Below are positions 22,226-31,959 of a stretch of 64,000 nucleotides of DNA, piece by piece (the stretch's first letter is position 1; each line of letters begins with the position of its first letter). The DNA is from Rhizobium sp. P32RR-XVIII (lineage in GTDB: Bacteria; Pseudomonadota; Alphaproteobacteria; Rhizobiales; Rhizobiaceae). The notes under the pieces were generated by a model. The model was not told where the DNA came from, did not search any database, and saw only the letters and a list, made by a program, of their open reading frames with translations. The position numbers and the translations under genes are program-made. The DNA lies in assembly GCF_012641395.1 (NCBI RefSeq), contig NZ_JABAIH010000004.1:248001-312000 (forward strand), given 5' to 3'.

Positions 22226-23105
22226 GCACGACTTCCCGGTGCTTCTGCAGCCTCAGACCATAGGCCTGGCTGATGCGGTCGAAGATGATTGCGATGCCGA
22301 CAATGGCGAGACCGTTGAAGACGCCGAGCGTGAAGTACTGGTTGGCGATGGCCTTGAGCACCGGCTGGCCGAGGCCCTGGACGCCGATCATCGAGGCGAT
22401 GACGACCATGGCGAGCGCCATCATGATGGTCTGGTTGATGCCGGCCATGATGGTCGGCAGCGCAAGCGGCAGCTGGACGTTGCACAGTTTCTGCCAGCTC
22501 GATGAGCCGAAGGCGTCGGCCGCTTCGAGCACGTCCTTGTCCACCAGGCGGATGCCGAGATTGGTGAGACGGATCATCGGCGGCAACGCGTAGATAACGA
22601 CGGCAATCACCCCCGGTACGCGGCCGATGCCGAGCAGCATGACGACCGGGATCAGATAGACGAAGCTCGGCATGGTCTGCATGACGTCGAGCACGGGGTT
22701 GACGATGCTCTGCAGCCGGTTGGAGCGCGACATGCCGATGCCGATCGGGATGCCGACGGCGATCGAAAGCACGGTGCAGACGAAGATCATGGAAACGGTC
22801 TTCATCGTGTCTTCCCACATGTCGAACCAGCCGATCAGGAGAAGCGTCACGACACAGCTGACGACGATCTTCCAGTTGCGGCTTGCAAGCCAGGCGAGGC
22901 CGGCAATGATCAGGATCACCAGCGGCCAGGGCATGCCGGTGAGCAGCCGTTCAGCCCAGATCAGAAAGCTTTGAAGCGGGCTGAAGAAGGATTCGATGCT
23001 ATCGCCGTAAGCGCGGGTAAAAGCGCGGAAGCCTTCGTCCACGTTCTTTTTCAAGATACGCAGCGTATCGGCATCCATCGTCGGAAATTTCCAGAGCCAG
23101 TCCAT
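22218..23105 (-). CDS. Glycine betaine/proline-type ABC transporter permease
   Basis: The 295-residue protein has about six to seven membrane segments and the EAA loop of binding-protein-dependent permeases (LEAADAFGSSSWQKLCNVQLPLA in part). The N-terminal stretch and the DMWEDTMKTVSMIF region follow ProW/OpuAB. It sits between the binding protein gene (119 bases upstream) and the ATPase gene (8-base overlap), so it forms the membrane channel of this importer. Confidence 0.88.
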   Translation of the reverse strand: MDWLWKFPTMDADTLRILKKNVDEGFRAFTRAYGDSIESFFSPLQSFLIWAERLLTGMPWPLVILIIAGLAWLASRNWKIVVSCVVTLLLIGWFDMWEDTMKTVSMIFVCTVLSIAVGIPIGIGMSRSNRLQSIVNPVLDVMQTMPSFVYLIPVVMLLGIGRVPGVIAVVIYALPPMIRLTNLGIRLVDKDVLEAADAFGSSSWQKLCNVQLPLALPTIMAGINQTIMMALAMVVIASMIGVQGLGQPVLKAIANQYFTLGVFNGLAIVGIAIIFDRISQAYGLRLQKHREVVHG

Positions 23106-23224
23106 GTCGAGTTCCCCATGGCAAAAGCAGCGGCGGCCATCGTCTTCTCACGGCCGTCGCGCAAAAGGATCAGGCTGACGGTGCCTCAATGTCAAGGCGC
23201 CGCCTGCCTGCAGATCATGAGGGA

Positions 23225-24223
23225 TCAGAGTGAAGCCTTGATCTTCTCGGCAACTTCCGGAGAGACCCATTCCTTCCACTGGGCTTCGTTTTCCTTGAGG
23301 AAGTGTTTGGCGCCATCTTCGCCGGTTGCCTGATTGTCGGTCATCCAGGCAATGAGCTTGTTGACCGTGTCGTTCGTCCACGCGCGCTTGTTGAGATAGT
23401 CCATGGCCGGGCCCGCGCGATCGGCAAAGCTCTTGCTCACCAGCGTCTGAACGTCGTCTGCCGGCCAAGCGTTCGGCTTCGGATCGGGGCAATCGGCAAT
23501 CGAGGTGCAACGCTTCCACTCGGCCGCATCATAGTCCACGCCATAGCCGAGCTTCACCATCTCGTACTTGCCGAGCAGCGAGGTCGGAGCCCAATAATAG
23601 CCCACCCAGGCCTGCTTGCCCTCGTATGCCTTGGCGATTGAGCCATCGAGGCCGGCCGCCGAGCCGGTATCAACCAGAGTGAAATTCGCCTTGTCGCCGC
23701 CGTTCGCCTTGAAGAGCTGCGTGGTCACGACCGTGCCACCCCAGCCCTGCGGGCCGTTGAAGACGGCGCCCTTGCTCTTGTCTTCCGGAGCCGGGAAGAG
23801 TTCCGGATGCTTGAACAGATCCGGGATCGTCTTGATGTCGGGATGGGCTTCGGCGATGTACTTGGGAATCCACCAGCCCTGGATGGCGCCGTCGGAGAGG
23901 ATCTTGGCGGCCGCCACGACCTTGCCCCCTTCCAGGCCGCGCTTGACGAGTTCCGGCTGCAGGCTCACCCAGGCTTCCGGCGCGATATCCGGCTCGCCTT
24001 TTTCAGCCATTGAAGTCAGCGTCGGCACCGTATCGCCGCTGACGATCTCGGCTGTACAGCCGTAGCCTTCCTCGAGGATGACCTTGTCGAGATTGGCTGC
24101 AACTTCGGCAGATTGCCAGTTCATGCTCGCGATGGTGACATTGCCGCATTCGGCGGCCGAAGCCGCGCCTCCAAGACCGAGCAGGCCGGCGGCAAGGACG
24201 GTGGAAGCCAAAAGTACTTTCAT
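23225..24223 (-). CDS. Glycine betaine/proline-type ABC transporter substrate-binding protein
   Basis: The 332-residue protein starts with a signal peptide (cleavage after AASA, about residue 23) and continues as an OpuAC-type periplasmic binding domain. Several Trp residues (MNWQSAE, PEAWVS, GWWIPKY, GYYWAP) may form the aromatic cage that holds quaternary amines. The sequence differs from S. meliloti ChoX as I remember it, so choline is not assured; glycine betaine, proline betaine or another solute is possible. It is the first gene of the importer operon. Confidence 0.87.
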   Translation of the reverse strand: MKVLLASTVLAAGLLGLGGAASAAECGNVTIASMNWQSAEVAANLDKVILEEGYGCTAEIVSGDTVPTLTSMAEKGEPDIAPEAWVSLQPELVKRGLEGGKVVAAAKILSDGAIQGWWIPKYIAEAHPDIKTIPDLFKHPELFPAPEDKSKGAVFNGPQGWGGTVVTTQLFKANGGDKANFTLVDTGSAAGLDGSIAKAYEGKQAWVGYYWAPTSLLGKYEMVKLGYGVDYDAAEWKRCTSIADCPDPKPNAWPADDVQTLVSKSFADRAGPAMDYLNKRAWTNDTVNKLIAWMTDNQATGEDGAKHFLKENEAQWKEWVSPEVAEKIKASL

Positions 24224-24539
24224 TTTCTTGTTCCCTCTGGTCGCGGTGTAACGTGAACCCGGGCGCCTGCGGCACCGCGTCCGCCAGCAAGTCTATTGAG
24301 CCTGCTTTCATCCGCCATGCGCCATCCCGATTGCGTCAGAAAATGGCGCATTGACGCTTTCTTTCAATGATTGCTGAAATTGCTTGCGGCACTGCCTGCC
24401 ACAGAGGCGCCCGCGCCCATTTGCTCGAGCGCAAGCCGCAGGCGCGGTGATTTTTCTTCAGTGGCAATGATTAAATTTTCCGCCATTGGTTGACAAGCCA
24501 GCCATCCAGGCAGAACAGACACTTATAAAAATCCTATAA

Positions 24540-25799
24540 ATGGCTCAGCGGGTTCCGCCGGCCGAAAGTGTTCAAATGGATACTGTTCAAGCGCTGCCGG
24601 GTAGCGTTCTTCGTCATCCCGGTTACCTCAATTTCGCGGCTTCTCGCGTTTTCTCCTCCCTTTCATTCCAATGCGTCGCAATCGCGATGGGCTGGATGAT
24701 CTACGACCAGACGCACAGCGCCTTTGCGCTGGCGCTCGTGGGCCTCTGCCAATTCCTGCCGATGGTTGTGCTGACCTTCGTCGTCGGCCACGTCGCCGAT
24801 CGTTTCGACCGCCGCCGAATCGGCCTTGTCTGCCAACTGATCGAGGCAGCGACCTCGCTGTTGCTTGCGGTCGCCACCTGGCAGCAGTGGCTGACGCCGG
24901 CGGGTATTCTCGTTGCCGTCACGATTCTGGGCGCCACCACCGCCTTCGAGCGGCCGACCATGGCAGCACTGCTGCCGAACATCGTGCCCGGATCGATGCT
25001 GCAGCGGGCGGTCGCGACCACTACCTCGATGCAGCAGACGGCATTCATCGTCGGCCCGTCGCTCGGCGGCCTGCTTTACGGCGTCCATCCGGTCGCACCC
25101 TTTGCCGTTGCTGCCGTGCTCTTTGCCGTTGCCAGCTTCAATGTGATTTCGATCCGCATGCAGTGGACGCCTGCTAAACGCGAGCCGGTGACGCTGACGT
25201 CGGTATTTGCCGGCGTCTCGTTTATTCGGAGCCGTCCGGTCGTGCTCGGGACGATCTCGCTCGATCTCTTTGCCGTGCTGCTCGGCGGCGCCACCGCGCT
25301 GCTGCCGATGTTTGCGCGGGATATCCTGCATGCCGGTCCCTGGGGGTTGGGATTGCTGCGCGCCGCACCGGCGATCGGCGCTCTCGTCATGTCGATCATG
25401 CTGGCACGGCGGCCGCTGAGGAGCCATGTCGGAATCAAGATGCTCGCTGCCGTCGCGGTCTTCGGCGTGGCGACGATCGTCTTTTCGCTCTCCACCAATA
25501 TCGCGCTGTCTGTTTGCGCGCTGTTCGTCGTCGGGGCATCCGATACCGTCAGCGTCGTGGTGCGCAGCTCGCTCGTCCAGCTTTTGACGCCGGATGAGAT
25601 GCGTGGCCGCGTAAATGCGGTCAATTCGCTCTTCATCGGTACGTCCAATCAGCTCGGCGAATTCGAATCCGGCATGCTGGCAGGCTTCATGGGACCGGTC
25701 GTCGCCGGCATCATCGGCGGCGTTGGCACCATTGCCGTCGTATTGATGTGGATGCGTCTTTTCCCCGATCTCGCCAAGGTCAGGACCCTTCAGGGCTAG
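24540..25799 (+). CDS. MFS transporter (EntS-like MFS_3 family)
   Basis: The 419-residue protein has about eleven to twelve membrane segments and the MFS loop VGHVADRFDRRRIG after the second segment. The organisation and the LLTPDEMRGRVNAVNSLF stretch match the MFS_3 group that includes the enterobactin exporter EntS. Start choice is open: the ATG at 24540 has no visible ribosome site, and an ATG at 24576 is also possible. The substrate is unknown. It is divergent from the betaine importer across about 316 bases, where I recognise no clear regulatory element. Confidence 0.82.
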   Translation: MAQRVPPAESVQMDTVQALPGSVLRHPGYLNFAASRVFSSLSFQCVAIAMGWMIYDQTHSAFALALVGLCQFLPMVVLTFVVGHVADRFDRRRIGLVCQLIEAATSLLLAVATWQQWLTPAGILVAVTILGATTAFERPTMAALLPNIVPGSMLQRAVATTTSMQQTAFIVGPSLGGLLYGVHPVAPFAVAAVLFAVASFNVISIRMQWTPAKREPVTLTSVFAGVSFIRSRPVVLGTISLDLFAVLLGGATALLPMFARDILHAGPWGLGLLRAAPAIGALVMSIMLARRPLRSHVGIKMLAAVAVFGVATIVFSLSTNIALSVCALFVVGASDTVSVVVRSSLVQLLTPDEMRGRVNAVNSLFIGTSNQLGEFESGMLAGFMGPVVAGIIGGVGTIAVVLMWMRLFPDLAKVRTLQG

Positions 25800-25908
25800 C
25801 CCTGCCGCTGAAAAACGCCGGATCACGCCTATGTTACCGTCGAGGCTGTCGGGCCTCGCGCCCGTCATTCGTCCTTGAAGCGTCAACAGCAAATTGGGAG
25901 AATGAAAA

Positions 25909-26262
25909 ATGACTTATGTCGACGGGTTCATCGTAGCGGTCCCCAAGAACAAGGTGGATGCCTACAGGGAATTCTCAGCCTTCGCCGGCTCGATCTGGAA
26001 GGAGTACGGCGCTCTCAAATATGTCGAGTGCGTCGCTGATGACGTGCCTTATGGCGAACTCACATCCTTCCCGCGCGCCGTTCAGGCCACGGACGACGAG
26101 ACGGTCGTCTTCGCGTGGGTAACCTATCCTTCGCGAAAAGAGCGCGACGACATTCTCGCCAAGGTCATGGCCGATCCGCGGCTGAAGGGCGAAGAATGGA
26201 AGACGATTTTCGACGGCAAGCGCATGATCTATGGCGGCTTTCAAACGATCGTTGAACTTTGA
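25909..26262 (+). CDS. DUF1428 domain-containing protein
   Basis: The 117-residue protein (MTYVDGFIVAVPKNKVDAYRE) fits DUF1428, a dimeric ferredoxin-like alpha/beta-barrel family whose role is unknown. The conserved ALKYVECVADDVPYGELTSFPRAV core and the C-terminal DGKRMIYGGF are present. GGGAGAATG lies upstream of the ATG. It is followed after 12 bases by yjbQ, so they probably share a transcript. Confidence 0.88.
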   Translation: MTYVDGFIVAVPKNKVDAYREFSAFAGSIWKEYGALKYVECVADDVPYGELTSFPRAVQATDDETVVFAWVTYPSRKERDDILAKVMADPRLKGEEWKTIFDGKRMIYGGFQTIVEL

Positions 26263-26274
26263 CAGAGGAGGCCC

Positions 26275-26697
26275 ATGCCCCAGAGGATTATCTCCATCTC
26301 GACCCGCGGCCAGGGCCTTTATGAATTCACCGACCAAGCGGCGGCCTTCGTCCGCGCCTGCGGCGCCGACGAAGGTCTGCTCACTGTTTTTGTGCGCCAC
26401 ACCTCCTGCTCGCTGCTGATCCAGGAGAATGCCGATCCCGACGTGCAGACGGACCTCAACGCCTTTTTCCGTCGGCTCGTGCCGCCGTCATCGGACCCAT
26501 CGATGCGCTGGATCGTCCATACGGCAGAGGGATCAGACGATATGCCCGCCCACATCAAGGCGGCGCTGACGCAGGTTTCAATCGGCATACCCGTTACGAG
26601 CGGCAAGCTGGCGCTCGGCACCTGGCAGGGTCTCTACCTTTTCGAGCATCGCGACCGTCCTCACAGTCGCCAGATCGTGCTGCATCTCAGCGCCTGA
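26275..26697 (+). CDS. yjbQ: YjbQ/UPF0047 family protein
   Basis: The 140-residue protein carries the YjbQ signature: FVRHTSCSLLIQENADP, a HTAEGSDDMPAHIKAAL metal-site helix with conserved His, and GTWQGLYLFEHRDRP at the end. Family members form trimers, and some show weak thiamin-phosphate synthase activity, but the physiological job is uncertain. AGAGGAGG precedes the ATG. It lies 12 bases after the DUF1428 gene. Confidence 0.9.
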   Translation: MPQRIISISTRGQGLYEFTDQAAAFVRACGADEGLLTVFVRHTSCSLLIQENADPDVQTDLNAFFRRLVPPSSDPSMRWIVHTAEGSDDMPAHIKAALTQVSIGIPVTSGKLALGTWQGLYLFEHRDRPHSRQIVLHLSA

Positions 26698-26804
26698 ACC
26701 GCGGCTGAATGCGCAATTCGAACATCATTCAGCTTTAGCCCTCTAGTGTCGAATCATCCCCGACGGGACGGTTCGTGCATACATTGAAACTAAGGAAACC
26801 CTGA

Positions 26805-27122
26805 ATGACCAATCTTATTGCCAAAGCGTCACTTGCGGCATTGCTTGCCATTGCTTCCATTCCGGCCACCGTGTCGAGCGCTGCAGCCGCAAGCCCGGAG
26901 CGCGGCGTTGTTGTCGACGTTCAGTATCATCGCCCGCCGCCGCCGATGCGGGGTGGTTGCTCGCCGAGAGAGGCTCTTCGTGCGGCTCGCTGGTCCGGCC
27001 TGCGCGACGTGCAGGTCGTTAACGTCACGCCCCGCCGTGTCGTCGTTGAAGGCCGTGCCCGCCGTGGCTGGGACCGGGTGTCCTTCGCAAACGTGCGCGG
27101 TTGCCCGTTGATCCGCCGCTAG
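26805..27122 (+). CDS. Small exported basic hypothetical protein
   Basis: The 105-residue protein begins with a clear Sec signal peptide (LAALLAIASIPATVSSAAAA, cleavage near residue 29). The mature part is short and Arg-rich, with two Cys (GGCSPREALRAARWSGL and RGCPLIRR) that may form one disulfide. Similar short secreted proteins occur in rhizobia, but I know no function. It is followed by a strong terminator. Confidence 0.7.
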   Translation: MTNLIAKASLAALLAIASIPATVSSAAAASPERGVVVDVQYHRPPPPMRGGCSPREALRAARWSGLRDVQVVNVTPRRVVVEGRARRGWDRVSFANVRGCPLIRR

Positions 27123-27157
27123 AATAGCAGACCGCCGGTCTTCGGACACGGCGCAAG

Positions 27158-27205
27158 AACCGCCTTTGCCGCTTCTCCTCGGATCATGGCAAGGGCGGTT
27201 TTTTA
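27158..27205 (+). terminator. Rho-independent terminator after the exported-protein gene
   Basis: AACCGCCTTTGCC at 27158-27170 pairs with 27188-27200 through 13 positions, one of them a G-T pair, with a 17-base loop. A run of six T follows on the plus strand. Confidence 0.85.
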
Positions 27206-27224
27206 TTGCCGGAGTTAGGCCGCG

Positions 27225-27320
27225 AAAAGAAAAAAGCCTCGCGTAAGCGAGGCTGGAGTTCGCGCCGCTTCGGGGAAAAACGGAAGCGACGCCGATGTCT
27301 CTAGTACCGTAGAGTACGGC
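27225..27320 (-). ncRNA. Candidate trans-acting small RNA with three stem-loops and terminator
   Basis: On the minus strand three hairpins follow one another: CCGTA/TACGG (27319-27307), a 10-bp stem with one mismatch (27292-27262), and a perfect 8-bp terminator stem (27254-27235) followed by TTTTTTCTTTT. The middle loop is a U/C-rich single strand (CGTTTTTCCCC) of the type rhizobial small RNAs use to cover ribosome sites. No reading frame explains the structure. The promoter was not identified, so the 5' end is approximate. Confidence 0.5.
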
Positions 27321-27420
27321 TGCAAAGTTCACTTTCGTCCATTCCGGTACGCCTTTGCGTCAAAGGTTGAATTTAATGGCCCTTGCCGGTCCGCCGTGCG
27401 AGCTCGCATCTCAAGCGCTG

Positions 27421-27515
27421 TTGGACCGTTCCAATAATATTCTCCCGCAACTTAGCGCCGCAGCCAAGCGCTATCAGCTAATTTGCTTGACATACTTGGA
27501 ACGTTCCAATAAATT
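27421..27515 (+). promoter_or_regulatory. Operon promoter with two LacI-type operators
   Basis: A perfect 14-bp palindrome TTGGAACGTTCCAA lies at 27496-27509, and a copy with one change (TTGGACCGTTCCAA) at 27421-27434, 75 bp away or about seven helical turns. TTGACA (27487-27492) and TAAATT (27510-27515) form a sigma-70 promoter whose 17-bp spacer contains the whole downstream palindrome. The central CG is typical of LacI/GalR operators. The regulator encoded just downstream is the obvious binder, so the operon is probably autorepressed with looping. Confidence 0.85.
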
Positions 27516-27542
27516 TTGGTCGTTCTTTGGAGGAGGAGCGCC

Positions 27543-29578
<2,036 letters not shown>

Positions 29579-29579
29579 A

Positions 29580-31193
29580 ATGAACAAGCACATCACACCG
29601 GCGGAAGCAGCTGCCCTGATTCCCGACGGCGCAATCGTCTCCGTCTCCTCATCGAGCGGTCTCGGCTGCCCTGATCTAATGCTGAAGGTGATCGGCGAGC
29701 GTTTCGAGGCGACCGGCCATCCCCGCGATCTGACGACGCTGCATCCGATTGCGGCGGGCGATATGAGCGGCATTAAGGGCGTCGACCACATCGCCAGGAA
29801 GGGCCTGCTGAAAAAGATCATCGGCGGCTCCTATCCGTCCGGCCCGTCCTCCGCCGAGCCGCCTTTGATCTGGCAGATGATCGGCAATGACGAGGTCGCC
29901 GCCTACAACGTGCCCTCGGGCATCCTTTTCGACATGCATCGCGAGGCGGCAGCCAAGCGGCCGGGCGTGATGACCAAGGTCGGTCTCGAAACCTTCGTCG
30001 ATCCGGCGCGCGAAGGCTGCGCGATGAACGCGAAGGCGGCTGCCGAACCCGTGGTCAGGAAAATCAGTTTCGAGGGCGAGGATTGGCTGTTCTTCAAGGC
30101 GATCGCGCCGCAGGTGGCGATCATCCGGGCAACGACCGCGGATGAGCGCGGCAACCTGACCTACGAACACGAAGGCGCCTATCTCGGCGGGCTCGATCAG
30201 GCGCTGGCAGCCCGCAACAATGGCGGCATCATCATCGCCCAGGTGAAGCGCATCACCAAGGAAGGCTCGCTGAAGCCGCATGACGTGCGCGTTCCCGGCA
30301 TGCTTGTCGACTACGTCGTCGTCGATCCGGACCAGAAGCAGACGACCCAGACGCTCTACGATCCGGCGATTTCCGGCGAAATTTTCCGGCCGCTCGACAG
30401 CTTCCGCCTGCCGGAATTCAATATCCAGAAGGCGATTGCCCGCCGGGTGGCGCAGGAGCTGCAGGGCGGCAGTGCGGTCAATCTCGGCTTCGGCATTTCA
30501 GCCAATGTGCCGCGCATCCTGTTGGAAGAGGGGATCCATGGGGCGGTGACGTGGGTGATCGAGCAGGGTGCCGTCGGCGGCGTTCCGCTTCTCGACTTCG
30601 CTTTCGGCTGCGCCTCGAACGCCGACGCCTTCATGCCGTCGCCCTATCAGTTCACCTATTTCCAGGGTGCGGGCTTCGATGCCTCGCTGCTCTCCTTCCT
30701 GGAAATCGGCCGTGACGGCTCGGTCAACGTCTCGAAGCTCTCCTTCCGTCCGCACGTGACGGCCGGGGCCGGTGGCTTCGTCGACATCACGGCGCGGGCA
30801 AGGAAGATCGTCTTCTCGGGTATGTTCAATGCCGGCGCCAAGCTTGGCATCGAAAACGGCAAGCTGGTGATCGAGAAGGAAGGCAAGCTGAAGAAGCTCG
30901 TCAACGCCGTCGAGCACGTGACCTTCTCGGGTCCCCGTGGTGTAGCGCAGGGGCAGGATGTCACCTATGTCACCGAGCGGTGTGTGATGAAGCTGACGCC
31001 GGACGGCATCGTGTTGACGGAGATCGCGCCCGGCGTCGACCTGCAGGCGCACATCCTCGATCAATCGGAGTTTCCGCTAATTGTTTCCGATAATCTGAAG
31101 GTCATGGACGCCGCCCTCTTCGGCGAGGCGCCGATCGGCCTCAAGCTCTCGCAGAAGCCGCAGCGCGTACTCGAAGGAGGCTGCCATGGGTGA
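29580..31193 (+). CDS. Acyl-CoA:acetate CoA-transferase (YdiF/propionate CoA-transferase type)
   Basis: The 537-residue protein is a single-chain fusion of the two class I CoA-transferase domains (about residues 1-270 and 280-520). The catalytic motif is IEQGAVGG, with Glu328 expected to form the glutamyl-CoA intermediate. Such enzymes move CoA between short carboxylic acids. It begins two bases after afr. Its presence with an aldehyde dehydrogenase and an enoyl-CoA hydratase suggests that the pathway makes a free acid that is then activated to a CoA ester. Confidence 0.88.
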   Translation: MNKHITPAEAAALIPDGAIVSVSSSSGLGCPDLMLKVIGERFEATGHPRDLTTLHPIAAGDMSGIKGVDHIARKGLLKKIIGGSYPSGPSSAEPPLIWQMIGNDEVAAYNVPSGILFDMHREAAAKRPGVMTKVGLETFVDPAREGCAMNAKAAAEPVVRKISFEGEDWLFFKAIAPQVAIIRATTADERGNLTYEHEGAYLGGLDQALAARNNGGIIIAQVKRITKEGSLKPHDVRVPGMLVDYVVVDPDQKQTTQTLYDPAISGEIFRPLDSFRLPEFNIQKAIARRVAQELQGGSAVNLGFGISANVPRILLEEGIHGAVTWVIEQGAVGGVPLLDFAFGCASNADAFMPSPYQFTYFQGAGFDASLLSFLEIGRDGSVNVSKLSFRPHVTAGAGGFVDITARARKIVFSGMFNAGAKLGIENGKLVIEKEGKLKKLVNAVEHVTFSGPRGVAQGQDVTYVTERCVMKLTPDGIVLTEIAPGVDLQAHILDQSEFPLIVSDNLKVMDAALFGEAPIGLKLSQKPQRVLEGGCHG

Positions 31194-31959
31194 GGTCAAA
31201 GTTTCCGTCGAAGGGGTAATTGCAGTGCTGACGATCTCGCGGCCGGAGAAGCTCAACGCCTTCGACATCGATATGCTGAAGGCATTGGCTGTGGCCTGCG
31301 ACGAAGTGGAGGCGAATGCCGCTGTCCGCGTTGCCATCCTGACAGGCGAGGGCAAGGCCTTTTCCGCGGGCGGCGACATCAAGGCGTGGGGCGGCATGGA
31401 GGCCAACGAATTCGGCCATGCCTGGGTGCGTTTCGGCCACCGCGTTTTCGAGCGGCTGGCGACGCTGCGCATGCCGCTGATTGCGGCGCTGAACGGCCAC
31501 GCGCTGGGCGGCGGTCTGGAGCTGGCGGGTGCTGCGGATATCCGCATCGCCGAAACGCAGATCAGGATCGGCCTGCCGGAAACGGGCCTTGGCATGATCC
31601 CCGGCTGGTCGGGCACGCAGCGATTGGTGAAACGCTTCGGCGCGCAGATCGTCCGCCGAATGGTGCTCGGCGGCGAGATGTTCTCGGCGGAGGAGGCGAG
31701 AGCGAACGGCATTGTCGATGCCGTGGTCGAAACCGGCACCTCGCTTGCTGCGGCGAAGGACTATGCGGCGCGTATCGCGCAGCGCGGCCCAGCGGCGCTG
31801 GAGATTTCGAAGCTTCTGATCGCATCGGCCAACGGCGAGGACAACGGCGCGGCTGTCGAGGCGCTGGGGTCTATCCTGGCGGCAAAGACCGGCGATCTCA
31901 AAGAGGGCGTTGCGGCATTCGCCGAAAAGCGCCCGGCACAATTCAAGGGAGAATGGTGA
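31186..31959 (+). CDS. Enoyl-CoA hydratase/isomerase family protein
   Basis: The 257-residue crotonase-fold protein has the oxyanion-hole motifs AFSAGGDIKAW (near residue 63) and NGHALGGGLELAGAADIRIAE in part (near 104). A Glu in GLPETGLGMIPGWSGTQRL matches a catalytic position of hydratases. Family members hydrate, isomerise or cleave CoA esters, so the exact reaction is open. It overlaps the CoA-transferase gene by eight bases and ends in a TGATG overlap with the aldehyde dehydrogenase gene. Confidence 0.9.
   Translation: MGEVKVSVEGVIAVLTISRPEKLNAFDIDMLKALAVACDEVEANAAVRVAILTGEGKAFSAGGDIKAWGGMEANEFGHAWVRFGHRVFERLATLRMPLIAALNGHALGGGLELAGAADIRIAETQIRIGLPETGLGMIPGWSGTQRLVKRFGAQIVRRMVLGGEMFSAEEARANGIVDAVVETGTSLAAAKDYAARIAQRGPAALEISKLLIASANGEDNGAAVEALGSILAAKTGDLKEGVAAFAEKRPAQFKGEW

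Noticed and set aside
21194-24223. choXWV choline importer
   Set aside because: The ATPase and permease fit the wider family, but the binding protein does not match ChoX as I remember it, so the choline-specific name was not used.
24480-24540. Sigma-70 promoter for the MFS gene
   Set aside because: TTGACA (24490) and the next TATAA-like box are 27 bases apart, too far for a normal spacer.
27235-27254. Plus-strand terminator
   Set aside because: The T-run lies on the minus-strand side only; on the plus strand the hairpin is followed by GGAGTT.
31386-31958. Upstream extension of the aldehyde dehydrogenase frame
   Set aside because: It overlaps the crotonase-fold gene and has no ALDH similarity before 31959.
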